A DNA stretch of 64,000 bases, from assembly GCA_030248215.1 (NCBI GenBank), contig JASANG010002723.1, positions 186,001 through 250,000 of the forward strand. The letters are read 5' to 3'. The notes beneath the pieces are model-generated. The model saw nothing but the letters and a program-made list of their open reading frames with translations, was not told the origin of the DNA and made no database searches. Each line of letters starts with the position of its first letter. Positions within the stretch are counted from its first letter, which is position 1. This document shows positions 48,573 through 59,195 of this stretch, in pieces. The DNA comes from Enoplolaimus lenunculus. Lineage: Eukaryota > Nematoda > Enoplea > Enoplida > Thoracostomopsidae. A program made the translations under genes and the position numbers.

Positions 48573-48854
48573 TATTTAATGGATATGAATCCACCTTTTT
48601 GAAACTCGGCAAAATGTTACAACGGGATGGCGTTATAATATATTTTAAATGCAATTTATTTTTAAATTAGTGATTTTTTGAAAGTTCAGCTTCATGTGAA
48701 CTTTTCACTATCAAAGGCGATGTTGCCGGTATTTGACAATACAACTGAAACGGGTTAACGAATACCGTAGCAACTGGCATAAAAGTAATTCTAAGTTATG
48801 CAGCATAATATTGGGCCCTCCGCGAAAATTTTGCTGCTGATGTGGTGAGACAAA

Positions 48855-49015
48855 GTCCCTAGTCTGCCGACCTTGCTAGGGCGTTGTTAAACATTTTTCA
48901 TGAGGGGCGTACAAGGGCTTTCGATGACTTTCAAGCAAAGTTGAAAGATTTCTACTCTAAGCAAAGTTTTTCCAAGGCGAGTTTAGCCCCCGACTCCTTT
49001 CTGGCTACGGGCCCA
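48855..49015. mobile_element. MITE family D
   Basis: CTAGTCTGCCGACCTTGCTA, then TGAGGGGCGTACAAGGGCTT, GACTTTCAAGCAAAGTTGAA, ending TGGCTACGGGCCC. It abuts a tRNA-like sequence on the right. Confidence 0.65.
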
Positions 49016-49082
49016 GGTGGTGCTCGAACCCACGACGTAGGGATTTGCCTGATCCGCCGCTCGAACCACTGAGCTACTCAAA
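49016..49082 (-). pseudogene. tRNA-like sequence, probable tRNA pseudogene or SINE head
   Basis: On the minus strand: TAGCTCAGTGGTTCGAGC has a perfect GCTC/GAGC D-stem, and a GGAT/ATCC stem encloses CAGGCAA (GGC at the anticodon position, but A where T33 is expected). GGGTTCGAGC with flanking GTGG/CCAC gives a weak T-arm. The acceptor stem does not pair, because the 3' side runs into a family D element. Confidence 0.5.
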
Positions 49083-49720
49083 CATTGGTGTTTTTCATCT
49101 AAACTCTATACTTCTCTGGGCTGCTGGGTCTGCAAAAGTTACTTGACAAAACTTTTTTTACTTCCGGGTGTATTCCAGCGGCGTTGAGGTATAGTGTAGC
49201 AGCGGCTCATGAGTCTACTTAAAAAGGCCGACAAATTTAATTAAATCGTGAACGATATGAACATATAGAACATTGTATATGTACCGTTTCAGACAGTTTC
49301 AGTTTGTGACAGAAAGCTTGTAAGCTATTTTACGGCCAGGACCGAAACTAAGGTTTGGCGAGATGGGGGCGTACCTCCAACGGTCATATTCTGCGTTCTA
49401 GGCCAAAATATATTCTACACCTTCAAAACAGTTTATTTGAATATTTTCAGTTTTTATATAATTTTTTCATGTCCCGACTGTTTTTGCTAATCAATTCTGG
49501 TTACGAGATTTATTGCGTTTAATGTTAATTAAATGTCGTTTATCTGTGGTTAAAAGGGTAAAGACATCATACACCGAGTCTTGTCAAGCTAATGAATTTA
49601 AACCTTAGGATCATGCGCAAATTTTAGCCTAAGCCTATGAACCTGAGGAATTTAAAAATAGCGTTACACATTGCTCTGATTGCAAGTTTGTTATTTCTTC
49701 GGCGGAAGTCATAGATTTAG
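49083..49720. other. Gene-free stretch
   Basis: AT-rich; no exon or assignable repeat. Confidence 0.4.
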
Positions 49721-49862
49721 TGGCACATGTAAAGATCAGGGGCAGAACGTTTTTTTCACGAGACTGCAATAGAGTAAACTTTAGCCTATGTTTTGCTTAG
49801 GCTTAGGTTTAGGCTTAATATGCTCTATACTACTGTTACGACCCTGTTCTATGCATTGGCCG
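49721..49862 (+). mobile_element. MITE family A, short
   Basis: GGCACATGTAAAGATCAGGG at left and CGACCCTGTTCTATGCATTG at right around one TTAGGC-like run. Confidence 0.7.
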
Positions 49863-50133
49863 ATTAATCAAATTAGAAATAATGTAAACATTTAATGAAT
49901 GACAGTTTTCAGTCTGTTCAAGACTGGTAATGAATCATTTCGCCATATTTCATTATAATTATAGTGTTTTTTGGGTTTCGCAGTACGTTTGTGTGCCGGA
50001 ATCATGCGGCACCGCGCGTCTCATAAAAGACATTTTTAATGATCCGCGGCGCTATGCGGCAATTATAGAGCAACTCATAAGAGGTGGGTTAGTATATAGA
50101 TATTTTTAACGTTTAATAACGTATTTTAATTGG

Positions 50134-50303
50134 CAGTGGCGGATCCAGGATCTCAAAATAGGTGGGGGGGCGAAATTTCACAGGTTATAAACTTACTTTT
50201 GACCCATACACAAACCACGAACTATTGTCTCAAAATTGCAAATTTTTGTCGAGATGCTGTTGGGGGGCCCACGGCCGGGGTGCCCCCCATGGATCCGCCA
50301 TTG
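50134..50303. mobile_element. hAT-like MITE with 8-bp target duplication
   Basis: Ends CAGTGGCGGATCCAGGA and CATGGATCCGCCATTG are inverted repeats. The flanks TTAATTGG and TTTATTGG are an 8-bp duplication with one mismatch, which is typical of hAT insertions. Non-coding. Confidence 0.8.
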
Positions 50304-50660
50304 TTTATTGGTTGGTTCCAGAATATTATTAATATTAACAAAAGGTAATTATGTTTACCACTTATTATATAATAATTAAATCCACGTCGACGGCCAAGTG
50401 CGTCAGTTGTGTGTTTCGCCCTGACATTTAAATAATTCCAATACAAATTAATCACTAGTTAGTAATAGGTTTACAAGCAGATCATCAAGTACACAAGTTA
50501 CCTACACTACAATCAATGGATATACTATTTGGTTTCTTCTAGCAACGAAATCTGCGCTTGGCAGTGACAGCAAAAACTCTCGTTCTTCAAAGCCGGGCTA
50601 AGTTTACCTTGAACAAATCAGTAAATTTTGCCATTGTCAGCCAGTTATCTTGTGTCAGCG

Positions 50661-52666
50661 ATGTACTTCACGATGCAATACTGTCCCACAGGAACCAGCT
50701 TAACAGTGCTGTTTTCCCACGGGTCGTTTTCGTCATGTTTTTTGGATACCTTAATTTCAGTGTCCCTACTGTTATACGTTGTCGTCTTCAGTATTGTTGA
50801 AGCTATTCATGTTGTTGTTTCGCGTTGGAACCTTCGGTATTATCCGCTTGAGACCGGATTATATTTTGACCCTCGAACCGGCTACGATACGACCTTTAGA
50901 CAGCCTCGTAGAAGTGCAATATGCAACGAATCGTTCGTCGCCACGCTGACTGCATTAATTATTGTTTTTATTTTATTTTTACCATATTTGCAATTAGCAA
51001 TTTTGATTATTTATCTTGATACACCGTGTTATGGTCATGTAATTGTCTACGCAGTAGGGACAAGCGTTTCTTGGACGGTTGCGTTTGCTTGGAATTGCAA
51101 AACTGCAAAATCACCATCAAAATCTCAACGAAGAAGTAGTAAACCACATTCATCGACGTGTATGAGGTGTATTCTGGGTATACATCATGCTCGAGGAACT
51201 TTAGAGCAATTGCGGCTTGTCTGCCTCGTCGGGTTCCTGCTCGGTGCTTTGATGTTTGCCGCACTTGAGCTGGCCGATGCAGGGTTAAAATTTCAAATTG
51301 GGTTTCAGTAAGTTTGGTTCGTTTTGAATCGCGTTGAACAGAGTTTGAAACAGGCACGCAGCCAGCCAGCTCAGCTTGGAAGCGGAGCTAAACGTTTTTC
51401 AGGAGAAACATACAAGGGTATTCGATAATTTACATTGAAGGTTGAGAAAATTTCCGAGGGGGGGTAAAATTCTATCAGGCGGATTGTCGAGTTTCTCTGA
51501 CATTCTCTAACTACGGAATCCGGTTTGACAAATCGTATTCTGTTGCGGTTTATTTTGTATTCTTTCATATGTGGCAGGTGCGCTCGTTTTTACGCGGAAA
51601 CAAGTTTGTTATTTAGCAGCATTGTCTCTTTAAGTATTTCCTGTGACACTAATCATACAGGTCCGTAGCCAGTTGTCCTTGCCAGGGGACGCAGAGCTGG
51701 ATGTCACCCGCGGGTATCGCGGGTACGGGGAAGAAAATTTTAGCGCAGCTATACCCGCGGTTAACGAATTTCAAATCGAGGGTAAAAATTTGTGATTCTT
51801 AACCCGCCTAAAATTTTCAAAAGCCGCTTGAAACTAGATAATGTAGGAAAACTTGAATTTTTCAACAGTTTTTACCGTATGAGTGAAAAATAAGTATATA
51901 TTACACTAATGAAATGTGCTGTTAAATCGAGAAATATTCGTAGCTTAAAAGGCAGCAACAATCTAAGAAAAAATAAGGGCAGGTAAGGTCGGTAAAACGG
52001 TAAATGAGTTTTGCGCGGGCAAAGACGGGTTGTGGATAAAAGAATTTTGCACGAGAATACCCGCGGGTAAACAATATTTCCGCGGGTAATGCACAACGCG
52101 AGTAACAAATCTTTATCCACTTACACTTCTGAGGAAAGGCGAAGCATTCTTCAAGAGGGGCATACAAGCGTATTCAATAATTTACAGGCAAGGTTGAAAA
52201 TTTTCTAAGAAACGCCAAAAATCTTTCATTATGGGGACGCTGAGTCACATGGTCTCCTATTACTACGGGCCCGTAATCATCCGATAGACATTTATTGTTT
52301 ACCTTTCCTAATTTCAAAAGTCAAAATCAGATAGACATATGAAGTCACGTGGATGCGAAATATGTAAAAAAATAGCTTAAATCAGACAATTTTTTACTGG
52401 TATAAATTTTGTTTGGGACGTAAATTTTGAAATATTTCTATGTTTTATAGAAAAATGTAATTTTTAGTACCGGTGGTGCACTTGTTGCGATTGGAATCGT
52501 TCGCTTGGTTGCAATTATTCTACTGCTATGTACAATATATGTGATCCCAACTATTGGTTTAATCTGGCAAAATGAATGGCGTTATGAGCAACTGCGTAGT
52601 GAATCTGAGGTACCTGAATACAATATATCTTATCTGTACTCAGCTTATAATTGAACCCGTAAATAT

Positions 52667-52718
<52 letters not shown>

Positions 52719-55518
52719 CTTGCTATTTCAAAATAAGTGCTTCAAAAACAGTTATGGCGAGAATTTCCAAATTTCGCACAGATTATTATTAATACTGATC
52801 AGTTGTTTTAGAATTAATACTGATCAGTTGTTTTAGAATTAATACTGATCAGTTGTTTTAGAATTAATACTGATCAGTTGTTTTAGAATTAATACTGATC
52901 AGTTGTTTTAGAATTAATACTGATCAGTTGTTTTAGAATTAATACTGATCAGTTGTTTTAGAATTAATACTGATCAGTTGTTTTAGAATTAATACTGATC
53001 AGTTGTTTTAGAATTAATACTGATCAGTTGTTTTAGAATTAATACTGATCAGTTGTTTTAGAATTAATACTGATCAGTTGTTTTAGAATTAATACTGATC
53101 AGTTGTTTTAGAATTAATACTGATCAGTTGTTTTAGAATTAATACTGATCAGTTGTTTTAGAATTAATACTGATCAGTTGTTTTAGAATTAATACTGATC
53201 AGTTGTTTTAGAATTAATACTGATCAGTTGTTTTAGAATTAATACTGATCAGTTGTTTTAGAATTAATACTGATCAGTTGTTTTAGAATTATGAAGACGA
53301 GCTGACAGCAACAACGACAGAGACGGATTTAGATTCTCTATGTGGCGCATTTCTTGACTTATCACGTTCAGGTGGTCGAATTGCCAAAATGAGCGTTGGA
53401 CGCAAATTTAGAAATCGTCCTAAAAATCGCTACTGCAACCGGTTGGTGGTTTATTTTTGCTAGAAAAACTTTGCAAAAAAATTGAAAAATCTCAATCTTT
53501 TACAGCCAATAAAAATTGATGTTTTTACAAGACAACTTCCCGTATTGAATACATTTTTCAAAAACGTTCATCCATAAGGGCAGTCAACAAGACGGTGTAT
53601 AGCCAAGATTTCATTTCGGCAAAGGATAAGCACGTCTAAAAGTTGTTTTTTTTGTAAAGCGAGGGTAGAAAATTTTTTTGATCTTCGCAGGTTTAATCTA
53701 CAAATCTGTATAAGTGTATTTTTTCCGAGTCTTTACAGGAGTTTCAGGCGGATACATTAACCCTATCCCTGATTGCGTAAGCCCCTGGCATCGACCGATT
53801 TAGGATTATTGCGTAAATAACTTCCGAGATTGTATTTTTAGAGAAGAATGTATTCGAGTAGGACGGTGTTTTTAGGCATTTGTTCCCTAACAGTATACTC
53901 TGAGCTCTCGAAATACAACCGCGTTACCCCACCGAAACGAGAGAAACGTCGGACGGATGCTACATTTGTGTAGCAATTTTAATGTCAAAACCGCTGTAAA
54001 TTGTGAATAAAACCTCGCGAATGAAACGACCGAAAAGCCAACCTCTTGTTTTATTAATAAAAATTTGCGTACAAAATTTTAATCTTGTGTCCTGAACTCA
54101 GCTTATTAGAATAAATGTTAATCTTAGGTTACCGTATGACGACACAAGGATGTCGCTGAAACACGCTTCTTCCGCCCACAGAAGGGACTATATCAACGCG
54201 AGTCCGATACTCTTAGCAACTGCACTTGATGGCGCTACAACATCGAGCGGATCATGCCGAGCTGGAGCTTATATCGCAACGCAAGGTCCGTTGCCTTGTT
54301 CAATTGAAGATTTTTGGCGAATGGTTTACGAACAACAAATTGGTGTTATTGCAATGCTCAGCGATTTACAAGAAGGTAACAGTTGTGATTTTGTAATAAA
54401 AAGTCAATTATTACCAGTTGATAATAGGACTTGTAAAATGGCAATATATTAATATTGCATATTTTCTTATTCAGTAGCTGTATCTTCGATGAAAAAATAC
54501 TAAAACGCAACTTCGATTTCTGTAGTAAAAATATGTTTTAGGCGAACTAGAGATATTGAGCCTGAGACAGTCTTCATACGGCATATTCTTTACAGCAGCC
54601 GTAATTTTAAAATGTTTCACACGTTTACCAATGCGAACATTTGCGACACGAATGCAACAATGTTTATTCATTTTCAAAAAACACTATTGTTATCCAGTTA
54701 ATAGTCAAGAATCTTTGCATAGATATGAGCATCCGGATATACGGTTGCCCGGATATGAAAAATATACGGATATGTATCCGAAAAGCATTTTGTATACGGA
54801 TATATATATTTCAGGTGCAATAGTCAAATGTGAAAAATACTGGCCTGATGCCAATGCGCCACTTTACCTGCCACAATACAACATAATTATCAGTCAAACA
54901 GGCATCGTACGTCATTTACGTGACTCTGGTTCGTCGCACGATGTTTCATTCATAAAACGTACGTTTCGTTTAGTTGACACTGCACGCAATTCAACTCAAA
55001 CTGTTGTCCAATTTCAATTTGTCGCTTTAAGTGAAATTGGAGTTCCGTTCAAAGATCGATTCAGCGAAAACGATGCCGATAGCTCGGAGGATAATTGTGA
55101 CAATTCAGCCATCATCGCCGAGTATCTGCAGTTTATTTTATGTGTAGAAGATGCTCAAAGTGCTATTGGAAGCGGTCCGGTACTGGTTCATTGTAGCGCA
55201 GGTACAGGTCGGTCCGGAGTCCATATATTGGCCGCTGAAGGCGTACGCGCGGTCCGGTGTGGACGGACTGTAAAACCTTTGGCGATACTAAGAGATATGC
55301 GTCGACAAAGGATGGGAATGATTCATACCGTTGAACAGTTTCGATTCGCTTGTCAAACGATTACTGAATTTATTGCTCGGTATCGTATTTGTGGCAACTC
55401 TGAGCAGATTTTGTCTCATTTCAAGGTAACTAAAGGAAAAAGATATGAAGCCACTGGGAATAAACTGATAGGCGACAACAGGGCGCCTACGATACGTGGG
55501 GGTATTGCTCGGCTTTGA
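50661..55518 (+). CDS. Five-helix membrane module joined to a tyrosine phosphatase domain
   Basis: Exons 50661-51307, 52468-52609, 53287-53441, 54128-54375 and 54815-55518 (TGA) join in phase to 631 residues. Residues 1-260 have five hydrophobic segments (CFLDTLISVSLLLYVVVFSI; FVATLTALIIVFILFLPYLQ; VIVYAVGTSVSWTVAFAW; LVCLVGFLLGALMFAALEL; IVRLVAIILLLCTIYVIPTI). The layout, with Cys-rich CFLDTL after a short polar N-terminus, recalls the TMD0 of ABCC transporters; that is inference. Residues 305-600 form a classical PTP domain: PKNRYCNRLPYDDTR, DYINAS, TQGPLPCSIEDFWRMVYEQ, KCEKYWP and VHCSAGTGRSGV (Cys524). The WPD position reads LSE (469-471), and the Q-loop starts HTVEQ (His568, Gln572). So the P-loop is intact but the acid catalyst is changed from Asp to Glu without the Trp-Pro. 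Start chosen at the first ATG after an upstream stop; a 5' UTR exon is possible. The phosphatase should face the cytosol. Confidence 0.85.
51352..51522. mobile_element. MITE family D in PTP gene intron 1
   Basis: GCACGCAGCCAGCCAGCTCA, CGTTTTTCAGGAGAAACATA, TTGAAGGTTGAGAAAATTTC and CTCTAACTACGGAATCCGG in family order. Confidence 0.6.
51660..52275. mobile_element. MITE family D split by an inserted element
   Basis: Left part GGTCCGTAGCCAGTTGTCCT, right part CAAGAGGGGCATACAAGCG, then CAGGCAAGGTTGAAAATTTT and TACTACGGGCCCG. The halves are separated by an insertion at about 51698-52119. Confidence 0.65.
51698..52119. mobile_element. Insertion with repeated ACCCGCGGGTA palindromes
   Basis: Begins TGGATGTCACCCGCGGGTAT and ends AGTAACAAATCTTTATCCA, with TGGAT/ATCCA at the tips. 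The palindrome ACCCGCGGGTA or close variants occur near both ends (51706, 51752, 52059, 52079). Non-coding. Confidence 0.55.
52667..52719. repeat. CAA microsatellite
   Basis: About seventeen perfect CAA triplets in intron 2 of the PTP-domain gene, about 70 bp upstream of the 25-bp minisatellite. Confidence 0.95.
52788..53286 (+). repeat. 25-bp minisatellite, 20 copies, each a complete 3' splice site
   Basis: The unit AATTAATACTGATCAGTTGT plus TTTAG is repeated about 20 times with no visible change. The last copy ends exactly at the exon 53287 acceptor. Each copy has a CTGAT branch-point-like motif (yUnAy), a T-rich tract and TTTTAG, followed by AATTA, the same bases that start the exon. The unit therefore spans the intron-exon junction. 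Use of any upstream copy would read AAT TAA, a stop, in the gene's frame. Confidence 0.95.
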
Positions 55519-56589
55519 ATGAGTTGCTGGGGTGTGCTTAATTAAATTCGAAACCGATTACTCTCTAAAATGGCTCAAATCGTAGTGGTTGCGACAACAG
55601 AACAAATATACGGGGACGTACTGATTTCGCAAGCAAAAACCTAAAGGCAATTCAAGCATTAAATCATTATGGAACCTGTTTGCAGTTTGAAGACGAACGG
55701 GGTTATAGTATATAAAAAAGTTTGAAAGTTTTGGTGCATGGGGGGTAACTAAAGTGTGTGAATTATTTTTTGAAACATTAAAATTCAATGAATTTTAACG
55801 GTGCGATAGATGCTGTCTGAATTCGATGACAATCTTGTACGATTTGAATTGTCAACTTTGAACCTCAACCGCACCAAGTTCAAACTGAAGTGGCTAGAGA
55901 AGACTGTAGCAATTGCTCAGGACAGATGTAAACTTTGAAGACAAGAGTAGTATCATATGTATAACCTTCCTTGACGTGAAAATATTAATACGGTTGAGTG
56001 AAGATTGCAAACGAGAACAGTTGTTATGGTGTTTTAAACTGGTTAAAATCCCAAATTATGTATTTGCATAAAGTCCAATTTTGTTTGTTATCGCCGCACT
56101 GTTCAGCTCTTTCGGATTTAATTAACTTTCCCGGAATTAGCTCAACTCTGAGTGAGAATCAACTAAACTCAGAGTAAGTAAAAGTTTACTATTATTAAAC
56201 CAGATATAACTAAGTTTCCGTACAAGTTGATTAATGAAGTCTTTGGAATTAACTGTGCGACAAAAGTGGAATATAGGTTTAGTTTGCCTACAAATCACTT
56301 TTACCAGTTATTGCTCAAAACCGTGATTGCAATATAGCTTCAGATTTACAGATGATACTGTTTGTAAAAGCACAATTAAGCATATTGTAAACAATGAAAT
56401 ATGGATAGTGAAAATTTGAAATATATATTACCACCATTTTAGACAATTTCTTTCAACTTTTTGTCAGCAAAATTGTTAACTGGTCACGTTTTGCTGCTTA
56501 AATTGCAATGTATTTGCTATTAATTTTAATAAAATTGTGCTAAATTCTTAGATTTTGTTTGGGCCGTGATTCTTCTACTATCAAAACGT
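55519..56589. other. 3' flank of the PTP-domain gene
   Basis: No further exon seen. A shortened family C-like block (ACTCTGAGTGAGAATCAACT) lies at about 56128-56255. Confidence 0.4.
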
Positions 56590-56772
56590 CGGGCCATGTA
56601 TAGAACAGGGACGGAGCAGTAGTATAAGTATATTCCTAAGCCTAAGCCTAAGCGTATGGATTAGCTTTTCCCTAAGCCTAAGCCTAAGCCGAAGCAAAAA
56701 AATAGTCTAAAGCTTAAACTAACTCTATTACAGCCCTCCGGAAAACGATCCGGCTTTGTTCTATACATGGCC
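56590..56772 (-). mobile_element. MITE family A, inverse
   Basis: GGGCCATGTATAGAACAGGG at left and CGGCTTTGTTCTATACATGG at right, CCTAAGCCTAAGCCTAAGC twice inside. Here both ends resemble the same family end. Confidence 0.75.
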
Positions 56773-57007
56773 AAAACACCTCAAACTAGCTTTTGAAATA
56801 TGCTGGATTTAAACCTAAAAAATATTAATGAAAAGTACCCCTACTGGTACCGGAATTCCGGCTGCAACTCTGACTACTTTCGTTGTCTTTATCGCAGTTA
56901 TCTCTTTTTTCCAATCTAAACGTTTATAAGTATTAACGTCTGATTTTCATTGCTGTTGTAGAAATACCGGAATATCAGGCCCGTCGTTTAGTTAATGCAA
57001 ATTAATA

Positions 57008-57980
57008 CCCATAACATTTGTAGTTGGTGTATCTTGTTGACTTCATACAAGACACAAGCGGGTCTAAGACTTTTCTAGGCATATAAAATTTTCCTATTGG
57101 ACAGCTGATCCCCCTGTCACCCTTCATTAGTTTTTATGGTCGTGACAGTTGTAAACCAATTAGAAAGCGCTCGGGTTTTAATACAAGGATGCCCCTACTT
57201 TGCCATAACGAAGATGAAATTTCGTTCAAATCTTAAAACTGCTTCAGGTTAAGTTATATAATTTTGAGGCAACAAAGCATTTTAACCCTTTCTCACATGA
57301 ATATTTTCTATTTCTCCTGAGACCTATTAAAACCCATAACATTTGTAGTTGGTGTATCTTGTTGACTTCATACAAGATACAAGCGGGTCTAAGACTTTTC
57401 TAGGCATATAAAATTTTCCTATTGGACGGCTGATCCCCCTGTCACCCTTCATTAGTTTTTATGGTCGTGACAGTTGTAAACCAATTAGAAAGCGCTCGGG
57501 TTTTAATACAAGGATGCCCCTACTTTGCCATAACGAAGATGAAATTTCGTTCAAATCTTAAAACTGCTTCAGGTTAAGTTATATAATTTTGAGGCAACAA
57601 AGCATTTTAACCCTTTCTCACATGAATATTTTCTATTTCTCCTGAGACCTATTAAAACCCATAACATTTGTAGTTGGTGTATCTTGTTGACTTCATACAA
57701 GATACAAGCGGGTCTAAGACTTTTCTAGGCATATAAAATTTTCCTATTGGACGGCTGATCCCCCTGTCACCCTTCATTAGTTTTTATGGTCGTGACAGTT
57801 GTAAACCAATTAGAAAGCGCTCGGGTTTTAATACAAGGATGCCCCTACTTTGCCATAACGAAGATGAAATTTCGTTCAAATCTTAAAACTGCTTCAGGTT
57901 AAGTTATATAATTTTGAGGCAACAAAGCATTTTAACCCTTTCTCACATGAATATTTTCTATTTCTCCTGAGACCTACTTT
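57008..57980. repeat. 325-bp tandem triplication containing a piggyBac MITE end
   Basis: CCCATAACATTTGTAGTTGG starts copies at 57008, 57333 and 57658. Copies two and three are nearly identical. Each unit ends with TTAACCCTTTCTCACATGAA and about 28 more bases of the family G left end. After copy three the sequence runs on into a complete family G element, so the unit was amplified from this junction. Confidence 0.92.
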
Positions 57981-58202
57981 TATGCTAAGATTCGAACTCC
58001 AGTGACTGGAGTGGGAGGCGTATACCATCACCACTCAGCTATAGGAGCTTGACGCTCGAGCCCGAGGGGGCTCTCACGTCTTGTGGTGATTTAGTACTAT
58101 GTATACGTGTTGAAATTGTTAAACACGGTGCGATATATACTATTTAACGTATATACACTGCGCTGAGTTGCTTACAGGCAACTCAATGTGAGAAGGGGTT
58201 AT
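57932..58202. mobile_element. piggyBac-like MITE family G with tRNA-like core
   Basis: TTAACCCTTTCTCACATGAA at left, CAATGTGAGAAGGGGTTAT at right; the last base breaks the second TTAA. On the minus strand TAGCTGAGTGGTGATGG and GAGTTCGAATC keep A-box and B-box resemblance. Confidence 0.8.
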
Positions 58203-58227
58203 GGATAGTAAACTGAAAATTTTTCGC

Positions 58228-58506
58228 TTAACCCTTTCTCACATGAATATTTTCTATTTCTCCTGAGACCTACTTTTATGCTAAAATTCGAACTCCAGTG
58301 ACTGGAGTGGGAGGCGTATACCATCACCACTCAGCTATAGGAGCTTGACGTTCGAGCCTGAGGGGGCTCTCACGTCTTGTGGTGATTTAGTACTATGTAT
58401 ACGTGTTGAAATATTGAAATTGTGAAATACGGTGTGATATATACTATTTAACGTATATACACTGCGCTGAGTTGCTTACAGGCAACTCAATGTGAGAAGG
58501 GGTTAA
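58228..58506. mobile_element. piggyBac-like MITE family G, second copy
   Basis: Starts TTAACCCTTTCTCACATGAA and ends GTGAGAAGGGGTTAA with TTAA at both ends. It is 25 bp from the previous copy in the same orientation and shares its tRNA-like core with a few changes. Confidence 0.8.
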
Positions 58507-58736
58507 AATAAATAGAACTAACTTTTAAGGAGCACATAGCTACCAAGGAAACCATGGGCGTGTCAAATGAAGGTGTTCGGAAAAAATAGATTCAGATATA
58601 CAACAAAAAATCATTTAGACGTGTAAGGTGATATGATTGGACTGATTCATAAAAATACTTACCGTTTTAAATTTGTTCGAACATTAACCCTATTGCATAT
58701 GATTCCAAATACTAATATAATAGAAATTAGTTATAC

Positions 58737-59188
58737 CAAGAGTGGATCATGATAAGAGAGTGCAACTCTTCTGAGTCCCGTATGGTACAAAATGTGCCAT
58801 CGGGTGTTGCGTTTTTGGCCGACCGCTTATGTTTAGAAGGGGTCGGTATCACATGTACATTCCAAATCAAACGAAATTAGTTATCCCAAGAGTGGATCAT
58901 GATAATAGTGTGCAAGTCTTGAAGTCCCGCATGGCACAAAATGTAGCATCGGGCGTTGAGTTTTTGGCCGACCCCCATGTTTAGAGGGGACTCGCTATCA
59001 CATGAATATTCCAAATCAAACTATAAGGTGACCATGTTTGACGCCGTAAACATAAAGTGCCATGCTTCGCATCGGTTCTTACCCCCTCTAAATAAAAGGG
59101 AAGTAGAAAAAAACGAAATGCGTGCCGGGCACATTCTTTCCACACAGAATGTATCCAGTTGCACACTCTTGTAAAAAAGAGTCATTAT
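58737..59188. mobile_element. MITE family F, with an internal duplication
   Basis: CAAGAGTGGATCATGATAAG occurs at about 58738 and CAAGAGTGGATCATGATAAT at 58888, each followed by GTGCAA and a CATCGGG(T/C)GTTG block. The right end is TTGCACACTCTTGTAAAAAAG. The left half was duplicated in tandem with a 150-bp period. Confidence 0.7.
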
Positions 59189-59195
59189 CGAATCT

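Noticed and set aside
52788-53286. CRISPR-like array
   Set aside because: Head-to-tail 25-bp repeat without spacers; it is a minisatellite at a splice junction.
54376-54452. Continuation of the PTP exon past 54375 to a stop
   Set aside because: The residues after EGNSC leave the family pattern, whereas splicing 54375 to 54815 restores the expected KCEKYWP motif in phase.
12867-56772. TTAGGC runs as a telomere or evidence for a nematode
   Set aside because: The runs are short, in both orientations, and always within MITE ends.
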